Positions 10,256-18,710 are shown, counted from the first letter of the stretch. The stretch: DNA of 34,184 bases from Aquabacterium sp. (GCA_023150345.1 JAKLLB010000044.1:1-34184), one strand, 5' to 3'. A program made the numbers and translations. The notes: generated from the sequence alone by a model not told the origin.

Positions 10256-11386
10256 ATGAGTGCACACCAACCGCTGGATCTGCCCCGCTGGGCCGACCTC
10301 GTCGTCCTGCCCCTGGTGAACCTGGCCATGGCCCTGGCGGTGGCCGGCGTGGTGGTGGCCGGCATCGGCATGGACCCGCTGCAGGTGATCTCGCTGCTGG
10401 TGCAAGGCGCCTTCGGCAGCCGCGCCGGCGTGAGCTATACGCTGTATTACGCCACCACCTTCGTCTTCACCGGGCTGGCGGTGGCGGTGGCCTTCCACGG
10501 TGGCCTGTTCAACATCGGCGGCGAGGGCCAGGCCATGATGGGCGGGCTGGGTTCGGCGCTGGTGGCGCTGGCGCTGGGCGATCGGCTGCCCGCGGCGCTG
10601 CTGCTGCCGCTGATGGTGCTGGCCGGCACCGCCGCGGGAGCCGCCTGGGCCGCGGTGCCCGCCGCGCTGCAGGCCTGGCGCGGCAGCCATGTGGTCATCA
10701 CCACCATCATGGCCAACTTCATCGCCTCGGCGGTGCTGAGCTACCTGCTGGTCAACCCGCTCAAGGAGCCCGGCAACATGGCGGTGGAAAGCCGCGCCTT
10801 CCCCGAGGCTGCGCACATGCCCAGCGTGCACCAGGCACTGGGCTGGCTGGGCATCGACTGGCCGAGCACGCCGCTGAACCTGTCGGTGCTGCTGGCTGCC
10901 GCCGCAGTGGCCGGCGTCTGGATCTACCTGTGGAAACTGCGTTCCGGCTACGAGCTGCGCGCCGTCGGGCACGCGCCCGACGCGGCGCACTACGCCGGCA
11001 TCCGCCCGCGACGGCAGATCATGGCCTCGATGCTGTGCGCCGGCGCCCTGGCCGGCCTGGTCGGCATGAACGAGCTGGCCGGCGTGCAGCACCGGCTGCT
11101 GCTCGACTACGTGGTGGGCGCCGGCTTTACCGGCATCGCGGTGTCGCTGATCGGGCGCAACCATCCGGTGGGCATCGTGCTGGCTTCGCTGCTGTTCGGT
11201 GCGCTGTACCAGGGCGGCGCCGAACTGGCCTTCGAGATTCCCGCCTTCAGCCGCGACATGGTGGCCACGCTGCAAGGCCTGATCGTGCTGTTCTCGGGCG
11301 CACTGGCGATGGTGGCCGCCCCCGGGCTGGCGCGGCTGCTGGCCTGGAGCCGGCGCGCGCGCCCGGCAGGAGCCGCCCATGGATGA
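10256..11386 (+). CDS. Nucleoside ABC transporter permease 1 (YufP-like)
   Basis: 376-residue integral membrane protein of the BPD_transp_2 (branched-chain amino acid/nucleoside/sugar) permease family. Hydrophobic segments run along the whole length, with the family hallmark HGGLFNIGGEGQAMMGG at about residues 80-96. A larger loop (NPLKEPGNMAVESRAFPEAA) follows the middle segments, and a second conserved stretch, GYELRAVGHAPDAAHYAGI, is the probable coupling loop facing the ATPase. The gene starts 21 bases after the ATPase stop and overlaps the second permease start by 8 bases, so the two permeases are probably translationally coupled and form a heterodimeric channel. Confidence 0.92.
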   Translation: MSAHQPLDLPRWADLVVLPLVNLAMALAVAGVVVAGIGMDPLQVISLLVQGAFGSRAGVSYTLYYATTFVFTGLAVAVAFHGGLFNIGGEGQAMMGGLGSALVALALGDRLPAALLLPLMVLAGTAAGAAWAAVPAALQAWRGSHVVITTIMANFIASAVLSYLLVNPLKEPGNMAVESRAFPEAAHMPSVHQALGWLGIDWPSTPLNLSVLLAAAAVAGVWIYLWKLRSGYELRAVGHAPDAAHYAGIRPRRQIMASMLCAGALAGLVGMNELAGVQHRLLLDYVVGAGFTGIAVSLIGRNHPVGIVLASLLFGALYQGGAELAFEIPAFSRDMVATLQGLIVLFSGALAMVAAPGLARLLAWSRRARPAGAAHG

Positions 11387-12347
11387 GGTGCTGCTGGGCA
11401 CGCTGCTGGCATCGACGCTGCGCGTGTCGGTGCCGCTGATCCTGTGCGCGCTGGCGGCGACGCTGTCCGAGCGTTCGGGCGTGATCGATCTGGGCCTGGA
11501 GGGCAAGATGCTGCTGGCGGCCTTCGCTGCGGCCTCGGCCGGGGCAGCCAGCGGCTCGATGGCGCTCGCATTCGCCGCGGCGCTGGTGGTGGGGTTCGCG
11601 TTGTCGATGCTGCACGGCTACGCGTGCGTGAGCCACACCGGCGACCAGGTGGTGGCCGGCATGGCCATCACCATGACCGCGGCGGGGCTGTCGGTGGTGC
11701 TGGGCATCGCCTGGTTCCACCAGGGCGGTCAAACACCGCCGCTATCGGACACCGTGCGGCTGATGCCGTGGCTCACCGGGGCGGTGCCGGTGGTCTCGGC
11801 ACTGCCGCTGATCGGGCCGGTGCTGGCCACGGCGCTGCTGGGCCACAACCTCATGGTCTACGCAGCATTGGCGCTGGTGCCGCTGGTGTGGTGGCTGCTG
11901 TACCGCACCCGGATGGGCCTGCGCCTGCGCGCCACCGGCGAGAACCCCGCGATGGTGGACGCGGCGGGGCTGTCGGTGGCCGGCCTGCGCTATGGCGCAC
12001 TGGCGCTCAACGGCGCGCTGTGCGGCCTGGCCGGGGCCTACCTGGTGCTGGCACAGAACCCGCTGTTCGTACCGCACATGACCGCCGGGCGCGGCTACAT
12101 GGCGCTGGCGGCGATGATCTTCGGCAAGTGGCATCCGGTGGGCGCCCTGTGGGCCTGCCTGCTGTTCGGCTTCCTCGACGCCGCCGCCATCCGGCTGCAG
12201 GGCGTGGAACTGCCCGGCCTGGGGCCGGTGCCGGTGCAAGCCATCCAGGCCCTGCCCTACGTCCTCACGATCGTCTTGCTGGCCGGCTTCATCGGCCGCG
12301 CCCGTGCCCCGGCGGCATTGGGTGTGCCGTATGTGAAGGAGCGCTGA
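11379..12347 (+). CDS. Nucleoside ABC transporter permease 2 (YufQ-like)
   Basis: 322-residue membrane protein, the second BPD_transp_2 permease of the importer. The N-terminal segment is followed by LSERSGVIDLGLEGKMLLAA (about residues 29-48), the counterpart of the FNIGGEGQ motif in permease 1. The coupling-loop region reads RMGLRLRATGENPAMVDAAG (about 178-197), and the C-terminal half holds AGRGYMALAAMIFGKWHPVG. The start at ATG 11379 lies inside the end of permease 1, with GGCAGGAG just upstream as ribosome binding site. Cytidine deaminase follows after 22 bases and is probably in the same operon. Confidence 0.92.
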   Translation: MDEVLLGTLLASTLRVSVPLILCALAATLSERSGVIDLGLEGKMLLAAFAAASAGAASGSMALAFAAALVVGFALSMLHGYACVSHTGDQVVAGMAITMTAAGLSVVLGIAWFHQGGQTPPLSDTVRLMPWLTGAVPVVSALPLIGPVLATALLGHNLMVYAALALVPLVWWLLYRTRMGLRLRATGENPAMVDAAGLSVAGLRYGALALNGALCGLAGAYLVLAQNPLFVPHMTAGRGYMALAAMIFGKWHPVGALWACLLFGFLDAAAIRLQGVELPGLGPVPVQAIQALPYVLTIVLLAGFIGRARAPAALGVPYVKER

Positions 12348-12369
12348 GAGCCGCCCACGCACCTGACCG

Positions 12370-12822
12370 ATGACGCGCATCATGAGCGACACCACCCCAG
12401 CGGACATCACCCCAACCGTCGACGACGCGCGACTGCACGCCCTGGTGCAGGCCGCCCGTGCCGCGCGCGAACGCGCCTACGCGCCCTACTCGAAGTTCGC
12501 TGTCGGCGCGGCGCTGCTCGACGAGCACGGCCGCATCCACGCCGGCTGCAACATCGAGAACGCGGCCTATCCGCAGAGCCAGTGCGCCGAGGCCTCGGCC
12601 ATCGCCCACCTGGTGCTGGCCGGCGGGCGACGCATCCTCGCCGTGGCCGTCGTCGGCGAGGCCGCGCAGCCCGTCACACCCTGCGGCGGCTGCCGCCAGC
12701 GCCTGCGCGAATTCGCCGCCGACGCCACACCGATCTGGGTGGCCGACTCGCAGCAGGTGCGCGGCCGCTACACGCTGGGTGAACTGCTGCCGGCGAGCTT
12801 CGGGCCGGGGCACTTGGGTTGA
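12370..12822 (+). CDS. cdd: Cytidine deaminase
   Basis: 150-residue cytoplasmic enzyme, the small homotetrameric type, converting cytidine and deoxycytidine to uridine and deoxyuridine. It shows the substrate motif NIENAAY (61-67), CAEA (72-75) with zinc ligand Cys72 and catalytic Glu74, and PCGGCRQ (104-110) with zinc ligands Cys105 and Cys108. ATG 12370 gives an N-terminus slightly longer than usual; ATG 12382 (MSDTTPAD) is an equally good start. As the last gene of the transporter operon it deaminates imported pyrimidine nucleosides. It is convergent with the ThDP enzyme gene, with only 31 bases between stops and no evident terminator hairpin. Confidence 0.95.
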   Translation: MTRIMSDTTPADITPTVDDARLHALVQAARAARERAYAPYSKFAVGAALLDEHGRIHAGCNIENAAYPQSQCAEASAIAHLVLAGGRRILAVAVVGEAAQPVTPCGGCRQRLREFAADATPIWVADSQQVRGRYTLGELLPASFGPGHLG

Positions 12823-12853
12823 TGCAGCGTCCGTCCCAAAGCCCGACTGGCCC

Positions 12854-14527
12854 CTAGGGCGCCATCGCGCGCTTGAGCGCGCGCGCCACCGGCTGGGGCA
12901 GGCTGGGCAGCGAGCGCAGCAGCCAGGGCAGCAGCTTGCGCCGGGCGCCCGACAGCGACTCGGGCACCAGCGCCTCGATCAGGTGCGGCCCCGGATGGGC
13001 CAGTGCGTAGTCGAGGGCCTGGCAGAAGTCCTCGGCACGATCGGTGCGCACCGCGTGCACGCCCATGCCCTGGGCCAGCTGCGCGAAGTGCAGCACCGGG
13101 GCCTGCAGGTCGAATTGCGCCTTCGCCTTGGCGCCGCCCTGGGCGGCGCCCACGCGCTCGAGCTCGACGTTGAGCACCGAGTAGGCCGCGTTGTTGAAGA
13201 CGATGGCCACGACGTGCAGGTGCTCGCGCGCCAGCGTCCACAGCGCCTGGATGGTGTACATGGCGCTGCCGTCGCCCACCAGCGCGATCACCGGTCGCTG
13301 CGGTGCGGCGATGGCCGCGCCGATGGCGTTGGGCAGCCCCTGGCCGATGGCGCCGCCGGTCAGCGTGATGAGATCGTGGCGCGGGCAGCCGGCGGTCATC
13401 ACGCCGAGCATCAGGCCCGAGGTGATGGCTTCGTCGATGACGATGGCTTGCTCGGGCAGCAGGTGCCCCACCGCCTTGCACACCTTGGGCGCGGTGAGCG
13501 CACCGCGCGGGCGCGTCGGGCGGGTCGGGGCCTGCAGCGTCGGCCGGGCCTGGGCAGCACCCAGCGCCTGCACCAATTGCGCGAGGCAGGCGTGGGCATC
13601 CTGCGCCGGCGTGCACAGGGTGTGCACGGTGCAGCCCTCGGGCACCAGCAGGCTGGGCTTGCCCGGGTAGGCGAAGAACGACACCGGCGCCTTGGCGTCG
13701 ACCAGGATCAGGTGCTGCAGCCCGGCCAGCTGCACGCCGGCCATCTCGGCCAGATAGGCCACGCGCTCGACCGCGGGCAGCCCCGCGCCGCGCTCCAGCC
13801 GGGTGGGGAACACCTCGGCGAAGACCTGCGCGCCGCAGTGCGCCGCGATGCGCGCCGCGGCCAGCAGGCCGGGCTCGCGCAGGGCGCGCCCGCCCAGCAG
13901 CAGCGCGGCTTTCGCCCCGCTGCGCAGCACGTCGGCGATGGCCGACACGGTGGCGGCATCGGCCGCCACGGCAGCCGGCGGCGGCGGCGGCGCCGCCGGC
14001 ACGCCGCCGGCGCCCCACGACACATCGGCCGGCAGGATCAGCGTGGCCACCTGCCCCGGCAGGCCGCGGGCGGCCGTGAGGGCGTCCACCGCGTCGCGGC
14101 ACAGGCTGGCCGTGGCGCGCGAGGTGCGCACGAAGCCCGGCGAGACATTGCGCGCCACGGTCTCGATGTCGGACTGCAGCTGGGCGTCGAAAGGCGCGTG
14201 GGTGGTGGCATGGTCGCCCACGATGTTGAGCACCGGCACCTTGCCCTTGCGGGCGTTGTGCAGGTTGGCCAGCCCGTTGCCCAGGCCGCAGCCCAGATGC
14301 AGCAAGGTGGCCGCGGGCTTGTCGGCGATGCGCGCATAGCCGTCGGCGGCGCCGGTGGCCACGCCTTCGAACAGCGCCAGCACGGCCCGCATGCGGGGCT
14401 CGCTGTCCAGTGCGGCCACGAAGTGCATCTCGCTGGTGCCGGGGTTGGTGAAGCAGACCTCGACGCCGGCATCGGCCAGCGTCTGCATCAGGGCCTGGGC
14501 GCCGTTCAGGCGGGCGGTCGACGACAT
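12854..14527 (-). CDS. Thiamine-diphosphate-dependent enzyme, acetolactate synthase / benzoylformate decarboxylase-like
   Basis: 557 residues with the three-domain plan of the ThDP decarboxylase/synthase family. The N-terminal Pyr domain has NPGTSE (28-33), Glu54 in FEGVATGAADGYAR (cofactor activation) and His77 in LLHLGCGLGN. Ser32, Glu54 and His77 line up in spacing with the active-site Ser26, Glu47 and His70 known for benzoylformate decarboxylase. A proline-rich linker (173-185) leads to the middle domain. The C-terminal PP domain carries the ThDP/Mg motif GDGS (418-421) ending in NN (445-446). Databases usually label such proteins acetolactate synthase large subunit; no small subunit is present, and the active-site pattern suggests a 2-oxo acid decarboxylase or lyase instead. 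The start at ATG 14527 has GGAGGA just upstream. It follows the flavoprotein gene by 52 bases in one operon. Confidence 0.82.
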   Translation of the reverse strand: MSSTARLNGAQALMQTLADAGVEVCFTNPGTSEMHFVAALDSEPRMRAVLALFEGVATGAADGYARIADKPAATLLHLGCGLGNGLANLHNARKGKVPVLNIVGDHATTHAPFDAQLQSDIETVARNVSPGFVRTSRATASLCRDAVDALTAARGLPGQVATLILPADVSWGAGGVPAAPPPPPAAVAADAATVSAIADVLRSGAKAALLLGGRALREPGLLAAARIAAHCGAQVFAEVFPTRLERGAGLPAVERVAYLAEMAGVQLAGLQHLILVDAKAPVSFFAYPGKPSLLVPEGCTVHTLCTPAQDAHACLAQLVQALGAAQARPTLQAPTRPTRPRGALTAPKVCKAVGHLLPEQAIVIDEAITSGLMLGVMTAGCPRHDLITLTGGAIGQGLPNAIGAAIAAPQRPVIALVGDGSAMYTIQALWTLAREHLHVVAIVFNNAAYSVLNVELERVGAAQGGAKAKAQFDLQAPVLHFAQLAQGMGVHAVRTDRAEDFCQALDYALAHPGPHLIEALVPESLSGARRKLLPWLLRSLPSLPQPVARALKRAMAP

Positions 14528-14579
14528 GCGGTCCTCCGGGTAGCGGGTGGTCGGTGCCTACGGGTGTGGGTCGCGGCCC

Positions 14580-16217
14580 TCAGCGCGCGCCGGCAAACGA
14601 ACGCGCCGCCGCGCGGGCGGTCAGTATGCAGCCGGGCAGGAAGGTGCCCTCCAGCGAGCGCTTGCCGTTGGCGCCGCCGCCGCCGAAGCCCGCGGCCTCG
14701 CCCACGCCGTACAGCCCCGCGATCGGCTGGCCGTGCGCGTCGAGCACGCGACTGTCCAGGTCGGTCTGCAGTCCGCCCAGGCTCTTGCGCGTGATCAGCT
14801 GCATGCGGATGGCGATGTAGGGCCCCGCACCGCGGCGCTGCAGCGGCGCCGGCGCGCAGGTGCGCAATCGATCGGGGCCCCACTGGCGGGCATGCAGGAT
14901 GCGCCGGATCTGGTCATCGTTGTGCAGCTGGCGACCGTTGGCGAAATTGGCGTCGAACGCATCGGCAGTGGCCTGCAGCACCGCGGGGTCGACGTCGTGC
15001 GAGGCGGTCAGCGCGTTCATCCGCGCGGCCAGCCCCGCCAACGTGTCGTCGACCAGGAAGTCGCGGCACTCGCGCTGCATCTGGCGCACCAGGCGGTGGT
15101 TGCCCAGCAGCGTCTCTTTCAGGAAGGCCGGGAATTGCCGGTCGCGGATGCGCGGGTTGTGCTCGGCGCCGGAGATGGCGAACTCGCGCGCCGCGATGCG
15201 CCAGTTCAGCAGGTGCCAGGTCCAGGGCTTGGGCTGGGCGGCCACACGCTGGCACAGCCAGTGGGTGTCGAAGCCGGTGACCAGTGGCTCAGGGCCGATG
15301 CGCACGCCGCGGTGATCGAGCCACAACGCCGACTTGCACGGAATGGCCGACAAGCCGTGGCCCTCGAATTGCGGAAACGGGTGCGGGAATCCCGCTGCGT
15401 AGTTCCACATCTCGCCGGCGTGGGTGATCTGCGCCCCCAGGGCGCTGGCGGCATGGTGGTGCAGCCGGCCGTCGGCATAGGGATGGGCGCCGTTGAGCAT
15501 GGCTGCGGGCAGGGGTCGCTGCCGCGGCCAGTGGGCGCGCACCTGCTCGTGGCTGCCGTTGATGCCGCCCATGGCCAGCACCACCACCGGGGCGCTCAGG
15601 CGCACCTCGCGACCGGTGGCTTCGTCCACGCCGCTGGCGCCGCACACCCGGCCGCCCTGGTGGTCGAGCGCGGTGACGCGGTGGCGGTGCAGGACGGTGA
15701 GGTGCCCGCCGGTGTCGGCCTCGCGCATGAGTGTGATCAGGCGGCGCGTGAGCGCGCGTGCCGTGCCCCAGACGACGTGATAGCGCGGCAGGCTGTTGCC
15801 ATCGCCGTGCCGTCCGCGCTCGACCCAGTTGACGGCCGGCATGAAGCGCACGCCCTGGCCGATGAGCCAGTCGTAGACCCGCGCCCGCGAGTGCTCCACG
15901 TAGTGGCGCGCCCATTGCACCGCATGGGCATCGGCCGGGTCGAGTTCGCCAAAGCGCAGCCAGTCGCGCAGCGCCACCTCGGGCGTGTCCGGTATCTTCA
16001 TGCGCGCTTGCAACGGTGTGCCGACCAGCGCCATGCCGCCGAAGGCCCACAGGGCCAGGCCGCCCAGGCGCTCGGGCGTGTCGCGGTCCACCAGCGTCAC
16101 CCGCTGGCCGGCGCGCAAGGCCTCGAGCGCGGTGACGATGCCCGCCAGGCCGCCGCCCACCACCAGCACATCGCTGGCATGGTGGATTTGCACGAGAGTG
16201 GGTGTCAACGCGGGCAT
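14580..16217 (-). CDS. FAD-dependent dehydrogenase (fumarate reductase / ketosteroid dehydrogenase-like flavoprotein)
   Basis: 545 residues. An N-terminal Rossmann fold begins at VLVVGGGLAGIVTALEA with GxGxxG at 21-26 and an acidic end of the second strand (VTLVDRD). The C-terminal FAD contact region reads YGVGEAAGFGGGGANGKRSLEG, then FLPG, characteristic of the FAD_binding_2 family (fumarate reductase, 3-ketosteroid delta-1-dehydrogenase and relatives). There is no signal peptide and no haem or covalent-FAD motif that I can see. The probable reaction is oxidation or reduction of a C-C bond next to a carbonyl or carboxyl group; the substrate is unknown. It is the first gene of a two-gene operon with the ThDP enzyme and is divergent from the AraC-type gene, whose product is the likely regulator. 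Confidence 0.82.
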   Translation of the reverse strand: MPALTPTLVQIHHASDVLVVGGGLAGIVTALEALRAGQRVTLVDRDTPERLGGLALWAFGGMALVGTPLQARMKIPDTPEVALRDWLRFGELDPADAHAVQWARHYVEHSRARVYDWLIGQGVRFMPAVNWVERGRHGDGNSLPRYHVVWGTARALTRRLITLMREADTGGHLTVLHRHRVTALDHQGGRVCGASGVDEATGREVRLSAPVVVLAMGGINGSHEQVRAHWPRQRPLPAAMLNGAHPYADGRLHHHAASALGAQITHAGEMWNYAAGFPHPFPQFEGHGLSAIPCKSALWLDHRGVRIGPEPLVTGFDTHWLCQRVAAQPKPWTWHLLNWRIAAREFAISGAEHNPRIRDRQFPAFLKETLLGNHRLVRQMQRECRDFLVDDTLAGLAARMNALTASHDVDPAVLQATADAFDANFANGRQLHNDDQIRRILHARQWGPDRLRTCAPAPLQRRGAGPYIAIRMQLITRKSLGGLQTDLDSRVLDAHGQPIAGLYGVGEAAGFGGGGANGKRSLEGTFLPGCILTARAAARSFAGAR

Positions 16218-16294
16218 TGCGGGTTCGCTGGGCAGGACGGTGCGCCAGCGTAGGCGCGCTACAGTGCGAACGATTGACCCGAAAGGACACCCGT
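16218..16294. promoter_or_regulatory. Divergent control region between the flavoprotein operon and the AraC gene
   Basis: 77 bases separate ATG 16217 (minus) from the preferred TTG 16295 (plus). AAGGA at 16283-16287, 7 bases before that TTG, is the only good ribosome binding site for the regulator and decides its start. No clear inverted or direct repeat operator was found by eye. Confidence 0.45.
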
Positions 16295-17329
16295 TTGACT
16301 TTGCAGGCCACCGTGTCGATGAGCTGGGTCCACACGGTGCTGGGTGCGGCGCAGCACCTGGGTGTGTCCCGCAGCGAAGTGCTGGCCGCAGCCGGCCTGG
16401 ACGCAGCCGACCTGCAGGCCGAGCGCTGGCCGATCGACCACATCACGCGGCTGTGGCGTGCCGCGGTGTTGTGCACCCAGGACGCCGGCTTCGGCCTCAA
16501 GGCGGGCGCGCTGGTGGGGCCGGCCAGCTTCAATCTGGTGGGCGACCTGCTGGAGTCGGCCCCGTCGCTGCGCGCCTCGATCGCGCTGGTGCAGCAGTAC
16601 CAGCGGCTGATCTCGGACGGCGGACGCTTTCAGATGATCGCCGGCGAAACGACGACCTGGCTGGTGTACCACCCACGCCAAGGTGCGCTCGCCTTCAGCC
16701 CGCACCAGATCGAAGCGGTGCTCGCGGCCGTGGTGGCCTTGGCGCGCTGGGTCACCGCAGGGCCGGTGCGACCGCTCGCGGTGCAGTTCAGCCAGATGCG
16801 GATCGGCCCGCTGCAGGGCTACCGCGAGATGTTCCAGTGCCCGGTGGACTTCGAGCAGGCCTTCAGCGGCGTGCTGCTGGACAACGCGATGCTCGACGCC
16901 GCGCTGCCGCAGGCCGACGCGCAGCGCGCCCGCGTGCAGCAGCAGTACGCCTCGGCACGGCTGGCCGCGCTGTCGTCACCCGCAACCCCCGAGGCGCTGG
17001 AGCGCCATCTGCGCGAGTGGATCGCCGGGCAGCTCGGTGCCGGCGTGCCCAGCCGCACCCAGGCTGCGCACGCCGTGCAGTTGAGCGAGCGCACGCTCGC
17101 GCGACGCTTGCAGGCGCGCGGGCTGGACTACTCCACGCTGGTCGACGCCGCGCGGCGCGAGTCGGCCCTGGCCGCGGTGGCCGAGGGCACGCGCGCCCTG
17201 GCCGAGATCGGCCAGGGTCTGGGCTTTGCCGAGCCCAGCACGTTCTGGCGCGCCTTCCAGCGCTGGACGGGCCAGACGCCGGCGCAGTGGCGCCGCCAGG
17301 CCCGCAGGTCCTACACTGCGCCGCCATGA
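16295..17329 (+). CDS. AraC-family transcriptional regulator (OruR/ArgR-like layout)
   Basis: 344 residues from TTG 16295; the same frame is also open from GTG 16202 and has ATG 16319. I chose TTG because AAGGA lies 7 bases upstream, whereas the GTG would overlap the divergent flavoprotein start. The N-terminal part (MSWVHTVLGAAQHLGVSRSE, then GPASFNLVGDLLESAPSLRA) matches the arabinose-binding-like AraC N-terminal domain of about 200 residues. The C-terminal hundred residues contain two helix-turn-helix units: TQAAHAVQLSERTLARRLQA and ALAEIGQGLGFAEPSTFWRA, the second followed by FQRWTGQTPAQWRR, the usual AraC end. Its place opposite the flavoprotein/ThDP operon makes that operon its likely target. 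Its stop overlaps the start of purine nucleoside phosphorylase (ATGA). Confidence 0.88.
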   Translation: MTLQATVSMSWVHTVLGAAQHLGVSRSEVLAAAGLDAADLQAERWPIDHITRLWRAAVLCTQDAGFGLKAGALVGPASFNLVGDLLESAPSLRASIALVQQYQRLISDGGRFQMIAGETTTWLVYHPRQGALAFSPHQIEAVLAAVVALARWVTAGPVRPLAVQFSQMRIGPLQGYREMFQCPVDFEQAFSGVLLDNAMLDAALPQADAQRARVQQQYASARLAALSSPATPEALERHLREWIAGQLGAGVPSRTQAAHAVQLSERTLARRLQARGLDYSTLVDAARRESALAAVAEGTRALAEIGQGLGFAEPSTFWRAFQRWTGQTPAQWRRQARRSYTAPP

Positions 17330-18147
17330 ACCCCCGCCCCACCCCTGAGGACATCGCGGCCAGCGCGCAACGCGTACGCGCAAGCGGTCGCGCGCCCACG
17401 GTGGCCGTGGTGCTGGGCTCGGGCTGGGACGGCATCGCCGAGGCGGTCGACACCCCGCTGGACATCGCCTATGCCGAGCTGCCCGCCTTCCCCGCGCTGG
17501 GCGTGGCGGGCCACACGGGCACGCTGCGCCTGGGCCGGCTCGGTGGCGCCGAGGTGGCGCTGCTGCGCGGGCGCCAGCACGCCTACGAAAGCGGCGACGC
17601 CGCGGCGATGAAGGGCGCCATCCGCACGCTGGCGGCCATCGGCTGCACCACCGTGGTGCTGACCAACGCCGCCGGCAGCCTGGACCCCACCATGCGCCCG
17701 GGCGCGCTGATGCTGATCGCCGACCATCTGAACATCGCCCAGCGCACGCCCCTGCACGGCGAGCCCGGCAACGACCGCTTCGTCGACCTGCGTGACGCGT
17801 ACGACCCCGCGCTGCGCCAGCGCGCGAAAGACGCGGCCACGACGCTGGGCCTGGCGCTGCACGAAGGCACCTATGCCTGGGTGCTGGGCCCGCAGTTCGA
17901 GACCCCGGCCGAGATTCGCATGCTGCGCCTGCTGGGCGCGCAGGCGGTGGGCATGAGCACCGTGCCCGAGACCATCCTCGCGCGCCACGCCGGCTTGAAG
18001 GTTCTCGGCCTGTCGATGCTCACCAATATGGGCTGCGGCATGGAAGCCGAGACCCTGAGCCATGCGCACACGCTGCAGGTGGCCCAGGGGGCGCGGGAAG
18101 CCGCCGCGAGATTGCTGCGGGCGCTGGTGCCGGCGCTGGTGGCGTAG
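17326..18147 (+). CDS. Purine nucleoside phosphorylase (trimeric PNP family)
   Basis: 273 residues. Catalyses phosphorolysis of inosine, guanosine and related nucleosides to the base plus ribose 1-phosphate. Family landmarks: phosphate loop LGSGW (30-34), GRQHAYE with His85, TNAAGSL (113-119), Glu192 in FETPAEIRML (base binding), GMSTVPE (209-215), and TNMGCGM with Asn234, the residue position that recognises 6-oxopurines. The start at ATG 17326 overlaps the AraC stop as ATGA and has no ribosome binding site of its own, so translation is probably coupled to the regulator. It completes the salvage route begun by adenosine deaminase (adenosine to inosine to hypoxanthine), although it lies about 5 kb away from the transporter operon. 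No terminator hairpin is clear after the stop. Confidence 0.93.
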   Translation: MNPRPTPEDIAASAQRVRASGRAPTVAVVLGSGWDGIAEAVDTPLDIAYAELPAFPALGVAGHTGTLRLGRLGGAEVALLRGRQHAYESGDAAAMKGAIRTLAAIGCTTVVLTNAAGSLDPTMRPGALMLIADHLNIAQRTPLHGEPGNDRFVDLRDAYDPALRQRAKDAATTLGLALHEGTYAWVLGPQFETPAEIRMLRLLGAQAVGMSTVPETILARHAGLKVLGLSMLTNMGCGMEAETLSHAHTLQVAQGAREAAARLLRALVPALVA

Positions 18148-18217
18148 CGCAACCGGCGCCAAGCACTCGAGTGTGGCGGACGCGTCGCACCCCGGGTCGC
18201 CCGTGTGCCCGGCTGGA

Positions 18218-18598
18218 TCAAGCGTGTGGCTGCTTCTCGAGTTTGTCTCGCAACGCCCTCGACAGCGCTGCGGCCGCCGCTGAAAGGCGCGCAATGGACG
18301 AGTGGTGGACGGCTCCATCCTCGCGCTTGTCCACGGCAATGACGGTCACCCGCAGATGGCCGTCTTCAACGGAATGGACCAGACGCACGCCCTGCCGGCG
18401 GAGTTGGATCTTGTAGCAGCCCGCAAGGGGCCCATGCCATTCGTCGCCCGGCACATGGGGGTTGTCCAGTCGCTTGCCGAGCAGCTTCTCGAGGTTGGCC
18501 TTGACCGAGCCATCGAGCGAGCGCCACTCCCCCAGGGCTTCGGGCATGAACCGGAGCGCGTACTTGCGCTTGGCTCGAGCGCCCTCAGAGCTCGTCAA
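18218..18598 (-). CDS. RelE/ParE-family toxin
   Basis: 126 residues. The core is typical of RelE-like toxins, ribosome-dependent or free mRNA endonucleases: YALRFMPEALGEWRSLDGSV as strand and helix, EWHGPLAGCYKIQLRRQGVRL as central sheet, then VTVIAVDKRED. A C-terminal extension of about 28 residues (SIARLSAAAAALSRALRDKL) is longer than in short RelE proteins. The only in-frame start before the conserved core is TTG 18598, with GAGGTGG 4 bases upstream; it overlaps the stop of the putative antitoxin by 14 bases. That overlap, with antitoxin first, is the usual toxin-antitoxin arrangement. Family membership is clear by eye; activity is not shown. Confidence 0.8.
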   Translation of the reverse strand: MTSSEGARAKRKYALRFMPEALGEWRSLDGSVKANLEKLLGKRLDNPHVPGDEWHGPLAGCYKIQLRRQGVRLVHSVEDGHLRVTVIAVDKREDGAVHHSSIARLSAAAAALSRALRDKLEKQPHA

Positions 18599-18710
18599 TG
18601 TCCACCTCGACGGCCCGCGCCTTGTCGGCCAGGCGACTCACCGCCTTGCGGTAGAGCTCCTGATCGGCCAGCTCGTCCAGCATGGCTTCGAAAAGCCGCG
18701 GCTCGACCAT
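18585..18710 (-). CDS. Putative antitoxin of the RelE-like toxin
   Basis: A short frame ends at TGA 18585 and overlaps the toxin start. From ATG 18710 it encodes 41 residues: MVEPRLFEAMLDELADQELY, RKAVSRLADKARAVEVDIDE, L. An in-frame GTG at 18758 would give 57 residues (first part VGLRPGDALKRRHIFD). The frame is closed further upstream by TAG, so the protein cannot be much longer. The acidic end VDIDEL and the position directly before the toxin fit a RelB/ribbon-helix-helix-type antitoxin. However, I cannot identify a complete DNA-binding N-terminus, and no good ribosome binding site precedes either start. It may be N-terminally truncated. Confidence 0.5.
   Translation of the reverse strand: MVEPRLFEAMLDELADQELYRKAVSRLADKARAVEVDIDEL

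Noticed and set aside
12458-14794. 778-residue plus-strand frame starting inside cytidine deaminase
   Set aside because: It begins out of frame in cdd and runs antisense through the ThDP enzyme gene. The low-complexity Arg/Gly/His translation is not protein-like.
14547-16253. 568-residue plus-strand frame opposite the flavoprotein dehydrogenase gene
   Set aside because: Antisense shadow; the flavoprotein has a proper GxGxxG motif and C-terminal FAD region on the minus strand.
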